Virus record (IMG/VR): IMGVR_UViG_3300023180_005599
Span: 1 to 33,539 of that record
Origin: a virus
Length of the DNA: 33,539 nucleotides
Direction: 5' to 3' (one strand)
This document shows, piece after piece, positions 6,762 through 13,707 of the stretch. The translations under genes were made by a program, and so were the position numbers. Within the stretch, counting starts at the first letter, position 1, and every line of letters starts with the position of its first letter. The notes beneath the pieces are model-generated. The model did not search any database, was not told where the DNA came from, and saw only the letters and a list, made by a program, of their open reading frames with translations.

Positions 6762-7498
6762 GCATTTAAACTTGATGGTTTTTGCAAAGGATATCCTAAT
6801 CTTTCCAACAAGGCTTTGTCTATGATTTGATCAACAATGTCTATCTGTTGTTGTGTTAGAGTTTTACAGCGATTAAAATCTAAATAGTCTTGTGTTTTGG
6901 CTGTTTTTGTGTTGGAGTCCCAGTGTCCTGTCATGCTGACATTTGATGGTATAATCCAATTTGGGTAAGTTTTAGACAATTTATATGTGTTCTGTAACAT
7001 ATATAAAAAGTGATAACAATCTTGTTCTATTAGCAGATTTTCATATTTACATATGCCCCAATACTTTAGTTGTGTTTTTAAATCTAACCAGTTGTTATAG
7101 AACTCATTATATAGTTTTACAAGTTCAACAAGATTTATTGCAGAAATTTTCCAAGTTCTGTTTTTTTGATGAGTTGTATCTAAATCAATAATATATTTTG
7201 AATCCACATTAACATTTAAAACTTCCGGTCTTCTAACTTTGATATCAACTGGTTTTCTAATAATGCTTTCAATCCATTTATAAGGATTTTTGGTTACAAC
7301 CAAATGTAAATGATTTTGAATATTTGTACCACGATATTTTTGTAAAATTAAATGAGAATTTGGTTCATGCTTCCATAGATATTGTTTATCAGTATTAAAA
7401 CATCTGATTTTTTCAAAATTTTGTGTAATTAATTGCTGTAGAAAATTAGTTCCACTTCGTTGAGGTGCAAATGCTGTAAATGTGTTAATACTTGACAT
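6758..7498 (-). CDS. sulfotransferase-like protein
   Basis: This protein has 246 residues from the ATG at 7498. The N-terminus FTAFAPQRSGTNFLQQLI is the sulfotransferase phosphate-binding loop (PxRSGTNFL) for the 5'-phosphosulfate of PAPS, and LHLVVTKNPYKWIESII resembles the 3'-phosphate-binding strand (VxKNPYxW). The rest is poorly conserved, helix-rich and rich in Lys, Asn and Ile, AT-richer than the structural genes. A longer frame to 7564 exists but overlaps the ferredoxin gene; the chosen ATG lies 8 nt after a late motif (7507-7514). Phage sulfotransferase-like enzymes may modify glycans or cell-surface molecules; the substrate is unknown. Confidence 0.75.
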   Translation of the reverse strand: MSSINTFTAFAPQRSGTNFLQQLITQNFEKIRCFNTDKQYLWKHEPNSHLILQKYRGTNIQNHLHLVVTKNPYKWIESIIRKPVDIKVRRPEVLNVNVDSKYIIDLDTTHQKNRTWKISAINLVELVKLYNEFYNNWLDLKTQLKYWGICKYENLLIEQDCYHFLYMLQNTYKLSKTYPNWIIPSNVSMTGHWDSNTKTAKTQDYLDFNRCKTLTQQQIDIVDQIIDKALLERLGYPLQKPSSLNA

Positions 7499-7506
7499 AA
7501 CACTTG

Positions 7507-7514
7507 TATTTACG
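7507..7514 (-). promoter_or_regulatory. late promoter CGTAAATA, near-leaderless
   Basis: The minus strand reads CGTAAATA, 8 nt, ATG at 7498. The predicted message leader is about 3 nt. The TAA stop of the ferredoxin gene (7510-7512) lies inside the motif. Confidence 0.55.
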
Positions 7515-7818
7515 CTATTTTGACTTTGAGACCGTTGTGCTGTTCTGTGAGTTGTACTTGACAACTAAGTCTACTGTGCTCTGTTCTGTCAGCACTGTCT
7601 AGAACTGCATCTTCATCATCTTCCATGGTTGGTAATTTGTCAATCCATTCAGGATCAACTTCCACATGGCATGTGGCACATGCACAACAACCACCACAGA
7701 TCATAAATGAATCCGGTGATACATTTTGTTTTATAGCACTGGCTAATGTTAAATTAGCTTCTGCTTCTATCTCATGAGATTGATTATCTCTGTCTATAAC
7801 TGTAATTTTAATTGTCAT
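7510..7818 (-). CDS. adrenodoxin-type 2Fe-2S ferredoxin
   Basis: This protein has 102 residues. Cluster ligands follow the adrenodoxin/ISC ferredoxin pattern C-x5-C-x2-C...C: Cys41, 47, 50 and 86, within CGGCCACATCHVEVD and HSRLSCQV. The acidic stretch TMEDDEDAVLDSADRTEHS resembles the partner-binding helix of this family. Such ferredoxins pass single electrons to oxygenases, desaturases and radical SAM enzymes; the window encodes two desaturases and two radical SAM proteins, so a supporting role is plausible (inference). The ATG lies exactly 6 nt after the -10 of a near-perfect sigma70 promoter, with no Shine-Dalgarno, so early leaderless expression is predicted. Confidence 0.92.
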   Translation of the reverse strand: MTIKITVIDRDNQSHEIEAEANLTLASAIKQNVSPDSFMICGGCCACATCHVEVDPEWIDKLPTMEDDEDAVLDSADRTEHSRLSCQVQLTEQHNGLKVKIA

Positions 7819-7824
7819 TTTTAA

Positions 7825-7853
7825 ATTTTAACTAGTATTTTAGGTATTGTCAA
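7825..7853 (-). promoter_or_regulatory. strong sigma70-type promoter, leaderless position
   Basis: Consensus -35 TTGACA (7848-7853), 17-nt spacer, -10 TAAAAT (7825-7830), then TTAAAA and ATG at 7818. The predicted +1 is the A of the ferredoxin start codon. Confidence 0.75.
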
Positions 7854-7861
7854 CCTTAAAG

Positions 7862-7936
7862 TGGCTCCTTGGGCAAGATTCGAACTTGCGACCGATCGAT
7901 TAACAGTCGATTGCTCTACCGCTGAGCTACCAAGGA
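7862..7936 (-). tRNA. tRNA-Asn (anticodon GTT)
   Basis: The cloverleaf is readable on the minus strand: acceptor TCCTTGG pairs with CCAAGGA, D arm GTAGCTCAGCGGTAGAGC, anticodon loop CTGTTAA with GTT, T arm CAAGTTCGAATCTTG, discriminator G and encoded CCA. It lies 4 nt after tRNA-Thr and is probably co-transcribed with it. Confidence 0.95.
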
Positions 7937-7940
7937 ATAG

Positions 7941-8016
7941 TGGTGCCGGCAGAGAGATTCGAACTCCCGACCTGACGATTACAAATCGCCTGCTCTACCA
8001 ACTGAGCTACGCCGGC
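7941..8016 (-). tRNA. tRNA-Thr (anticodon TGT)
   Basis: The cloverleaf is readable on the minus strand: acceptor GCCGGCG pairs with TGCCGGC (last pair G-U), D arm GTAGCTCAGTTGGTAGAGC, anticodon loop TTTGTAA with TGT, T arm GGGAGTTCGAATCTCTC and encoded CCA. It is the first tRNA of a two-gene unit behind its own sigma70 promoter. Confidence 0.95.
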
Positions 8017-8025
8017 ATTTTTATA

Positions 8026-8054
8026 ATAGTAAACTAAACAACTAGAGTTGTCAA
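8026..8054 (-). promoter_or_regulatory. sigma70-type promoter for the tRNA-Thr/tRNA-Asn pair
   Basis: Consensus -35 TTGACA (8049-8054), 17-nt spacer and -10 TACTAT (8026-8031) place +1 about 3-4 nt before the tRNA-Thr 5' end. The short inverted repeat ACAAC-TCTA-GTTGT inside the spacer may be incidental. Confidence 0.7.
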
Positions 8055-8342
8055 CTATTTTTCTTGTTGTTCTGCGTTAACTGTACGCTCTGATTCCATG
8101 TAGTCAGCAACTACAGAAATGTTTTCTTTGGCTTTGGTAATTTTTGATGCTACCCAACCTTCAAGATTGTCACCTTTGTCAATCATTTTGATTAGGTTGA
8201 TTGCATCTTTGGCAATATGATACAGTTGTCCTCTGGCCATAGATGCTTCATGATCATGCTCACCGGCATCATCTTTTGGATGATCGTGTTCATGATGATC
8301 GGGCATTCCAGCTAACTGTTTCATTCTTTCTAGATCATCCAT
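8055..8342 (-). CDS. His-rich protein with LAG motif, conserved marine T4-like phage type
   Basis: This protein has 95 residues. It opens with DDLERMKQLAGM, a motif also found at the N-terminus of the dismutase (8795-9436) and inside the 788-residue protein (9439-11805). A His/Asp cluster follows at 15-31 (HHEHDHPKDDAGEHDHE), seven His that look metal-binding. The C-terminal half (MARGQLYHIAKDAINLI, then GWVASKITKAKENI) resembles a helical module I recall from structural or internal proteins of T4-like cyanophages, function unknown. The start overlaps the upstream stop (TAATG) with a good AAGGAG Shine-Dalgarno. Probably a virion or head-assembly protein, by neighbourhood. Confidence 0.75.
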   Translation of the reverse strand: MDDLERMKQLAGMPDHHEHDHPKDDAGEHDHEASMARGQLYHIAKDAINLIKMIDKGDNLEGWVASKITKAKENISVVADYMESERTVNAEQQEK

Positions 8343-8524
8343 TATGCTTTCTCCTTGGCTTGTTTTGTTATGGTTGCAAAGTAAGCCTGCTCACCTCTCT
8401 CTGCTCCGTACTGTTTGACAAAATTCTTTTTCATATCTGAGTCATCGTACTTCTTTTTTAACTGTTCACGTTTTTTGTATTCTGCTTTGGTGAGCTTACG
8501 TTCTGTGACTTCTTTGATTAACAT
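8342..8524 (-). CDS. small basic protein with capsid-targeting-like N-terminus
   Basis: This protein has 60 residues and is highly basic (RKLTKAEYKKREQLKKKYDD). The N-terminal MLIKEVTE is followed by Arg, a [LIV]-x-E site at residues 6-8 like those cut by the T4 prohead protease. Part of the body (NFVKQYGAERGEQAYFATITKQAKEKA) resembles conserved small proteins of marine myophages. It starts exactly 5 nt after the late motif at 8530-8537. A packaged DNA-associated internal protein is the most likely role (inference). Confidence 0.7.
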   Translation of the reverse strand: MLIKEVTERKLTKAEYKKREQLKKKYDDSDMKKNFVKQYGAERGEQAYFATITKQAKEKA

Positions 8525-8528
8525 ACAG

Positions 8529-8795
8529 TTATTTAGTTGGATAAATGTCTTTTACTTTGTTTCTATATGCCAATGTGTCAGCACTGTGACCCATTTTGTA
8601 AGGTTTTGCTCGAAGCTTTTTGCCTTTGAATATCTTGCCCATTGGATCTATAGCACGTCTGGCCGCAACATGATGTGCTGTGCCTTTTCTACCTGTGAAC
8701 ATGGGCATGGCAATTGATGCCATCACTGCTGAGCTAGTAGCACCCGCAGTAGCGGATTCTTTTATCTGAACATTGTAAATTTCTGCTATTAACAT
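8529..8795 (-). CDS. small basic protein, probable head-associated
   Basis: This protein has 88 residues from ATG 8795. A longer frame to 8828 starts inside the dismutase gene and is not needed, because the ATG overlaps the dismutase stop (TAATG) with an upstream GAAGGA. The N-terminus MLIAEIYNVQIKES carries an I-x-E site at 11-13. A small-residue stretch (ATAGATSSAVMASIAM) and a basic body (FKGKKLRAKPYKMG) follow. I do not recognise a family. The position in the run of capsid-targeting-like genes suggests an internal-head or virion protein. Confidence 0.65.
   Translation of the reverse strand: MLIAEIYNVQIKESATAGATSSAVMASIAMPMFTGRKGTAHHVAARRAIDPMGKIFKGKKLRAKPYKMGHSADTLAYRNKVKDIYPTK
8530..8537 (-). 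promoter_or_regulatory. late promoter ACTAAATA, leaderless position
   Basis: The minus strand reads ACTAAATA, ACTGT, ATG at 8524; predicted +1 is the start codon. The upstream gene's TAA stop (8529-8531) overlaps the end of the motif. Confidence 0.7.
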
Positions 8796-9436
8796 TATAC
8801 TTCTATCCTTCTGTTGATTGCGTCCCAATTGATTAGGTCAACAATGCTTTTTATATACTTAGCTTTTGCGTCTTTGTCTGGTACATAATCCATAAAACTG
8901 TGTTCCCACATGTCAATAGGCATCACAACATCTGACTGCCAGGTTTGATTTGGTGTGGTTTTGATTGTGCCTGTAGCAGTCATATACACCCATCCTGAAC
9001 CTTGTATGGTTTTGGCTTGTTCTATCAATGCTTCTGTTAAACCTTCTGTGTTGCCAAAGTTTGCTATCACAGTCTGTTCAATTGGTCCATCCAGTGTGGA
9101 TTTTTCCGCGGCAGGTTTCAGTTGTTGCCAAAACAAATTGTGCAACTTGGCACCACCATAGTTAAAAGCAGGATCACCTTCTTGATTGTTGTATCTGTTG
9201 ACATAACCTGCACTCAGTACATTATAATGGTAGTCAACATTTTCTTTTGACAGTGCAGGAGCCAGTGCATCTAATTTGTATGGTAAAGGTTCTAATTCAA
9301 CTTTTTCAGGTTTGTCTTCACGCATGACATTTTTCATAGCTTCACGTCTGCGTTCTGCTAGTTCTCTTTCAACACTTTTAAATGTGGTTGGCGTATCTGT
9401 GATCCCAGCGAGAATTTTCAATCTCTCAAGATCCAT
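8795..9436 (-). CDS. Fe/Mn superoxide dismutase with N-terminal phage extension
   Basis: This protein has 213 residues. Residues about 47-213 match the iron/manganese dismutase family: LPYKLDALAPALSKENVDYHY, AKLHNLFWQQL, GSGWVYM, MPIDMWEHSFMDY and DLINWDAINRR. The four metal ligands are present at His70, His99, Asp175 and His179, and the active-site Tyr at 78. The two His usually found after the first ligand (KHH) are replaced (VLS). Residues 1-46 are an added, charged extension that opens MDLERLKILAGI, the motif shared with two neighbours. The enzyme converts superoxide to peroxide and oxygen. The ATG at 9436 follows the upstream TGA stop by 2 nt; a TTG at 9442 is possible. The extension and the head-gene neighbourhood suggest packaging into the virion (inference). 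Confidence 0.88.
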   Translation of the reverse strand: MDLERLKILAGITDTPTTFKSVERELAERRREAMKNVMREDKPEKVELEPLPYKLDALAPALSKENVDYHYNVLSAGYVNRYNNQEGDPAFNYGGAKLHNLFWQQLKPAAEKSTLDGPIEQTVIANFGNTEGLTEALIEQAKTIQGSGWVYMTATGTIKTTPNQTWQSDVVMPIDMWEHSFMDYVPDKDAKAKYIKSIVDLINWDAINRRIEV

Positions 9437-9438
9437 TA

Positions 9439-11805
9439 TCAATTCACTTTCTTGATAATGTTTCTCATCTGTGCAGATGTTTTTGGATCCTGCATGGCTT
9501 TTGCCATTGAACTCACATATGGTTCTACTGCTTTTACCTGTTGTGGTGTGGGTCTTTGACCTTTTGACAAAGCGTCTAAACCTTTTGCTGTCATCTGTGC
9601 CGATGTGTTTGTACCTACAACACCTCTCAACGGATTAAGTTGTCTGGTTAAATCTTGTGTGGCTTCTAACTGATCAACTCTAAATTGACCCATATCTGCA
9701 ATTGGAATTATTATTGCATTGATTTTTTGATTCAATTGAATTGCCTTTTGTGCTCGGTGTGTGCCGTCAGCAATCATTAGATCGTTGTTACCAAAGTCTA
9801 CCACAATAATAGGATAACTTAAATCTGCTTGAGCAACTCTGGCGCTTGATTTAGACTGATCTTCTTGTCTTGAATCAATCTGCTTTTGAAACTGTTTTGG
9901 ATCAATTGATTGAACTTTGTATTTTTTTGACAGTTGAATTAAATCTTTTATTTTGAATTTTAAATTGATGCCTTTGTGTCCAATGCCAGCTTCTTGATCT
10001 ACTGATTCATCAGTTGATGCTGTACTGATTCCTGCCAACTTGGCCATTCTTTCAATGTCTTTGCTGGCAGATCTACGATCTTTGTTGGCATCGTGTTTGA
10101 TTTGTTGTAAAACTTTATTCTTAGCTCTTGGTGTTAACACATCATGTTTGGCATCTCTACCTTTTTGTGTTGGCACATCATCTTGTTCTTTGAATGTTTT
10201 GCCATCTTTGAAATCTACTCGATGTACTCCACCTTCTCTGTCTTGATACTCAATTGAAATTCCTCTTGGACCTGCACCTTGGCTTAGAATTTTGTAACCT
10301 TGGTCTTGAATATAGTCAATAAAGTTTCTTGCTTCATCATCTAGATCTTCATTGACATCTTCGGATTTTACTACACCATATTTTTTGTTAGCAATTTTTC
10401 TGTAGTCTTCTTTGTCACCATAAGACATTCTTGACCACGTTTTGCCTTCTTTTTCAGCAAGTTCTTTGGCATACTGTTCAGCATACCAGGCATTTAAGTC
10501 TGCTTCGTTAACATCTTCTTGTTCTTCTTTGATGCCTTTGGATCCATCATAGTATCTTAACACGTCAGCAATTTCTTCCACTTCGTCCCCGTGTGGAATG
10601 TAGCCAAAGATTTTTTCAAGGTCTTTAAGGAAAGCATTTGTGATAGGGAAGTCATTTGGATTATCATGTACCTGTTCCATACTTAAATCACCTAACGCAT
10701 CGTCTCCATATTTGTCAACATATTTTTTTACTTCACCTGCTTCGATTGAGTCAGTTGGCACTCCAGTATTCAAATGATACTCTAAAAAACCTGCTGGTAG
10801 TGGGTCACCATTGTCGCCTTCGTATTTTTTATACTTGTTGGCCCAGGCTTTGATTTGTTGTTCTTTGTCTGCACCCAGTTCTTCTTTGATGCCTTTGATG
10901 TTTGCTGTTGCGGCTTTAAATTGTTGATACAGTGTTTTGATCTTTGATGCAAACTTTTTATCCACTAGCACAGCATCACCTTGTCCTGCAAACCCACCTG
11001 GTTGTGCTTGGCTGACTGCTGTGGACACAGTGTCAATAAAGTCCTCATAAAAATCGTAACCTGGAATACCGGACATATCCAAATATTGAAGAACATCACC
11101 ATATGAAAACATGTCGTCCTCTGAAACTTCTTCACCGGCCATTATGGTTTGATATATATCTTTCATGTTCCACAGTGCGGCATTCACCAATGCTGGGTGA
11201 TCTTCACCTTCGTTATGATTGTAAGGGTTATCATCAATACCTGTGGCTCTTCGGGTCTTGCCTTTTTTGCCATATCCCACAGTGCCTGTGCTCATGTTAT
11301 TTTCTTCAACTTCTATATTTTCTTTCTTTTCATCAGATGAATGTCCAAAAGTTTTATGTACAAGTTTATCTAATTTTTTATGAAACCGATCAACTGTTTT
11401 ATAATCAACTTGTTCTGCTAATCCTAGATCTGCTAACTTGTCTGCAATCCACACATATGGATCTCCATCTCTAGCCTTGGCTGTACCGTACGGCATTTCA
11501 CCTGTTTCAAAATGAAAATATGCAAATAATTTTTCATACACACTAGGAGCATCCATTAAGTCTCCTGTGTCTAAAAACTTCTTATATTCATCTGAGTGCT
11601 GTGCAATAACTTTTTTTACATAAGCAGTGTCAACATCTGTGCTTTCATCTACTTTGTTTTTGTGCTTTTGATAGCCTTTTTTGACTTCTTTTTTCTTGTC
11701 AATTTCGGTTTTTGACTTGAACTGTGGATTTGCTCGTAGCTCCTGTGCCACAGGATTACGCTGTTTAGCTTCTTTTTTGCTTTCAAATAACTGTGTTAAC
11801 TTCAT
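9439..11805 (-). CDS. large internal-head-type protein with ParB-like C-terminal domain
   Basis: This protein has 788 residues. The N-terminal MKLTQLFE followed by Ser looks like a T4-type capsid-targeting peptide. Most of the body is charged, Glu/Lys/Asp-rich and helix-prone, with several segments ending in E-rich sites (VDESTD, IKEEQEDVNEAD, VNEDLDDE) that look like linkers or further protease sites. DIERMAKLAGI at 583-593 repeats the LAG motif of two neighbours. The C-terminal part (about 610-740) resembles a ParB/Srx-like fold: YPIIVVDFGNNDLMIADGTHRAQKAI, with DGTHR at 680-684 equivalent to the ParB D-G-x-H-R motif. ParB-like domains bind CTP or act as nucleases; which applies is unknown. 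It starts exactly 5 nt after a late motif. A packaged, injected multi-domain protein is likely (inference). Confidence 0.7.
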   Translation of the reverse strand: MKLTQLFESKKEAKQRNPVAQELRANPQFKSKTEIDKKKEVKKGYQKHKNKVDESTDVDTAYVKKVIAQHSDEYKKFLDTGDLMDAPSVYEKLFAYFHFETGEMPYGTAKARDGDPYVWIADKLADLGLAEQVDYKTVDRFHKKLDKLVHKTFGHSSDEKKENIEVEENNMSTGTVGYGKKGKTRRATGIDDNPYNHNEGEDHPALVNAALWNMKDIYQTIMAGEEVSEDDMFSYGDVLQYLDMSGIPGYDFYEDFIDTVSTAVSQAQPGGFAGQGDAVLVDKKFASKIKTLYQQFKAATANIKGIKEELGADKEQQIKAWANKYKKYEGDNGDPLPAGFLEYHLNTGVPTDSIEAGEVKKYVDKYGDDALGDLSMEQVHDNPNDFPITNAFLKDLEKIFGYIPHGDEVEEIADVLRYYDGSKGIKEEQEDVNEADLNAWYAEQYAKELAEKEGKTWSRMSYGDKEDYRKIANKKYGVVKSEDVNEDLDDEARNFIDYIQDQGYKILSQGAGPRGISIEYQDREGGVHRVDFKDGKTFKEQDDVPTQKGRDAKHDVLTPRAKNKVLQQIKHDANKDRRSASKDIERMAKLAGISTASTDESVDQEAGIGHKGINLKFKIKDLIQLSKKYKVQSIDPKQFQKQIDSRQEDQSKSSARVAQADLSYPIIVVDFGNNDLMIADGTHRAQKAIQLNQKINAIIIPIADMGQFRVDQLEATQDLTRQLNPLRGVVGTNTSAQMTAKGLDALSKGQRPTPQQVKAVEPYVSSMAKAMQDPKTSAQMRNIIKKVN

Positions 11806-11810
11806 AACTG

Positions 11811-11818
11811 TATTTACC
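11811..11818 (-). promoter_or_regulatory. late promoter GGTAAATA, leaderless position
   Basis: The minus strand reads GGTAAATA, CAGTT, ATG at 11805; predicted +1 is the start codon of the 788-residue gene. Confidence 0.7.
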
Positions 11819-12300
11819 TAACTTGCCCAAATATGAGTAGCGCCGGCTTGTTTGCCCACCCTAGCAATGTGATTCATCTGTTTGATTACAGAATTAAAAT
11901 AACCTTCTGGCTTGCCACCTCTGATCATTGTTGCACCGCCCGGTGTAGCATCAACTTCTGGTTCTTGCTCCGGTGATGGTTTGCCAATTGCTTTTTGCAA
12001 CCACTGTGTGGTTTTTGCTATAAATTCATCAATGGGTATATTAGGCATGTCTTCTAGATCTGTGCCATACCCTAGTTCATCAAAAACTTCTCTCATATTT
12101 GCATTGGAAAGAGTAAGATCTAGCTCAGGTTTGTAATCCGGATTTGGCTTGGGATCTGCACCATAGGGCCAATCTGCTTTGTACACATCCGGATGATATC
12201 TATCACCAGAGTCAATCATTGCTCTCCAATAACCTTTTTCTGGATCTTTGGCGCCTGCCATAAAACTCATTGATTCTTTTATCAGTTCTTGATAACGCAT
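11818..12300 (-). CDS. conserved marine-phage protein with capsid-targeting-like N-terminus
   Basis: This protein has 160 residues. The N-terminus MRYQELIKES is strikingly like the T4 internal protein start MKTYQEFIAEA, with an I-x-E site before Ser10. The middle (SNANMREVFDELGYG, MPNIPIDEFIAKTTQWLQ) resembles conserved hypothetical proteins of T4-like cyanophages, as far as I can recall. It ends with a Gly-rich, basic part. No catalytic motif is apparent. It starts exactly 5 nt after a GATAAATA late motif, with no Shine-Dalgarno. Probably an internal-head protein. Confidence 0.7.
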   Translation of the reverse strand: MRYQELIKESMSFMAGAKDPEKGYWRAMIDSGDRYHPDVYKADWPYGADPKPNPDYKPELDLTLSNANMREVFDELGYGTDLEDMPNIPIDEFIAKTTQWLQKAIGKPSPEQEPEVDATPGGATMIRGGKPEGYFNSVIKQMNHIARVGKQAGATHIWAS

Positions 12301-12304
12301 ACTG

Positions 12305-12916
12305 TTATTTATCTATAAAAGCACCTATACGCCCGTGCAGTTCAGGATCTTCAATGTAACGATATCCTTTTGGTGCTGTTGTAGAGTCTCCTTTAAACAC
12401 AGGAATATATTCTGTGTTGCCATAAACAAAGTCCGGATTAGTTCTCATATGTACTTCAATCAGTTTATCGCCAATAAATTCACAGTTGAAATATCTGTAT
12501 TTGTCTTTGTAAGGTTGTAATATTTCTGGAAATGATATATGGTCTTCAATTTTTATCCATTTTTTCCATTTGGTTAAATCTTTGTCATCTCTAATGCCTT
12601 GCACAGTGAGAATAGGTTTTCCATACTCATAGTCAACGCTGTGATGATCACCTTCAAATATTTCACACCAAAAATGTCCTGGTGACAGATGATCTGTGGA
12701 TCTAATGATGTTTAATTTTTCAGCACCCAGACCTAATCCCATAGGATTTACACAAGGTCTTACTATGTATTTTCCTGGCTCTGGTACAACAGTGCCTACC
12801 GGACCACAACGATATCCTAATTTTTTTGAAAGTAGCAGTTTGTCAAACAGCCAAAGATCATCAACTTCAGTGTTTGACCAACAAAGATCTTCCCAGTGTT
12901 GTCTTACGTCTGCCAT
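12305..12916 (-). CDS. hypothetical protein, faint ATP-grasp resemblance
   Basis: This protein has 203 residues and is soluble. GKYIVRPCVNPMGLGLGAE near 47-65 and CEFIGDKLIEVHMRTNPDF near 145-163 loosely resemble the nucleotide-binding and metal-binding strands of ATP-grasp ligases, but no full motif set is visible, so this is only a hint. Unlike its neighbours it has no capsid-targeting-like start. Its start overlaps the upstream stop (TAATG) and has a good Shine-Dalgarno (GCAGGAAAG), indicating ordinary operon translation downstream of the 13218 gene. Confidence 0.65.
   Translation of the reverse strand: MADVRQHWEDLCWSNTEVDDLWLFDKLLLSKKLGYRCGPVGTVVPEPGKYIVRPCVNPMGLGLGAEKLNIIRSTDHLSPGHFWCEIFEGDHHSVDYEYGKPILTVQGIRDDKDLTKWKKWIKIEDHISFPEILQPYKDKYRYFNCEFIGDKLIEVHMRTNPDFVYGNTEYIPVFKGDSTTAPKGYRYIEDPELHGRIGAFIDK
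12306..12313 (-). promoter_or_regulatory. late promoter GATAAATA, leaderless position
   Basis: The minus strand reads GATAAATA, ACAGT, ATG at 12300. The TAA stop of the upstream gene (12305-12307) is formed by the end of the motif. Confidence 0.75.
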
Positions 12917-13218
12917 TACTTTCCTGCTTTAGTTGAAACTCTAATTGGCTTGTTGCCTTGACCTGATTGTTTTTTTCCGCCTCTGCCGGCTTTGTTTTGT
13001 GCTGATCGCTTACGTGATACTGCTGACTTCTTCTGTTTGCTTGACATTGATGCCGCCCTACTTGCTGGTACACATTTGGCATAGCCTTGTTTATCTCCAG
13101 ATGTTCCGCACTCAGGATGTGAGCCGTCTTTTTTCTTTTTGCCTATGTTGACCCATTTTTGGTCAAACCATTTTCTTAGGCCACCTTTGTATTCTTCTGT
13201 CAACTCGTATAAACGCAT
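12916..13218 (-). CDS. very basic protein with capsid-targeting-like N-terminus
   Basis: This protein has 100 residues, dominated by Lys, Arg, Ser and Gly. The N-terminus MRLYELTE before Glu carries an L-x-E site at 6-8. The middle (KKKDGSHPECGTSGDKQGY, then KCVPASRAASMS) contains a spaced Cys pair that resembles conserved small proteins of marine phages; the tail is KQKKSAVSRKRSAQNKAGRGG-like and would bind DNA nonspecifically. It starts exactly 5 nt after AATAAATA. The size, charge and N-terminus are those expected for a T4-style internal protein condensed with the genome. Confidence 0.72.
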   Translation of the reverse strand: MRLYELTEEYKGGLRKWFDQKWVNIGKKKKDGSHPECGTSGDKQGYAKCVPASRAASMSSKQKKSAVSRKRSAQNKAGRGGKKQSGQGNKPIRVSTKAGK

Positions 13219-13223
13219 ACAAG

Positions 13224-13231
13224 TATTTATT
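13224..13231 (-). promoter_or_regulatory. late promoter AATAAATA, leaderless position
   Basis: The minus strand reads AATAAATA, CTTGT, ATG at 13218; predicted +1 is the start codon. The upstream stop codon (13230-13232) touches the motif. Confidence 0.72.
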
Positions 13232-13430
13232 ATTGCATTGTGGGTTTGCTAAAATGTAATTCTACTGTGATACTAGCATCGTTGTTCATTTTATAAGTCA
13301 TAGAACCTTCAGTTTCAAAATCATCAATCAGATTTTCATCAGCTAGATAGTTTGCTAGTGCTTGAATCACTTGATCCATATCAAGTTTAATCGTTTTGTC
13401 AGCTTGTTCAGTGAGTTGTTTATTATTCAT
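13230..13430 (-). CDS. small acidic hypothetical protein
   Basis: This protein has 66 residues. The start MNNKQLTEQ contains an L-x-E tripeptide, but the protein is acidic (LADENLIDDFETEGS) and ends with an amphipathic beta segment. No family recognised. The ATG at 13430 has a strong AAGGAAGGA upstream and overlaps the end of the cupin gene by 8 nt, so it is translated as part of the operon. Confidence 0.6.
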   Translation of the reverse strand: MNNKQLTEQADKTIKLDMDQVIQALANYLADENLIDDFETEGSMTYKMNNDASITVELHFSKPTMQ

Positions 13431-13707
13431 TATTGGTTCCTTCCTTTATCTCAACTATCAAAGGCGATGTTCCTTTAATTATTCTGTGATAAGTGTTGGC
13501 TGGTATTTCAACTGTATCACCTTCTTTCAGTGAAGTTGGCAGTTGATTGTCAAACTGTATCAACCAATTTTTACCTTCTACTACTAAAACTTGTCTGTGT
13601 TCTCTGTCTCTGTGCCATACTAGTTCTTGTGATTCAACTGATTCTGAAAACACACGTCTAATAATACCTTTGGCTAATTTTTTATCTGTGTAAGGTTTTA
13701 CCACCAC
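13423..13707 (-). CDS. small single-domain cupin
   Basis: This protein has 94 residues. A single cupin barrel is visible: VWHRDREHRQVLVVEGKNW is motif 1, with His32 and the HRDxEHR pattern, and GDTVEIPANTYHRII is motif 2 with a late His. Small cupins of this kind are, as I recall, conserved in T4-like marine phages; function unknown. The start is GTG at 13707, overlapping the end of the upstream gene by 10 nt, with AAAGGTGG as a possible Shine-Dalgarno. Metal binding is likely from the His pattern. Confidence 0.75.
   Translation of the reverse strand: MVVKPYTDKKLAKGIIRRVFSESVESQELVWHRDREHRQVLVVEGKNWLIQFDNQLPTSLKEGDTVEIPANTYHRIIKGTSPLIVEIKEGTNNE

Noticed and set aside
8032-8048. ACAAC-TCTA-GTTGT hairpin as a terminator after the His-rich gene
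   Set aside because: The stem is only 5 bp with no U-run, and it lies in the spacer of a consensus promoter.
12867-13082. Minus-strand open frame of 71 codons
   Set aside because: It is an out-of-frame shadow of the basic 100-residue head gene and crosses its stop.
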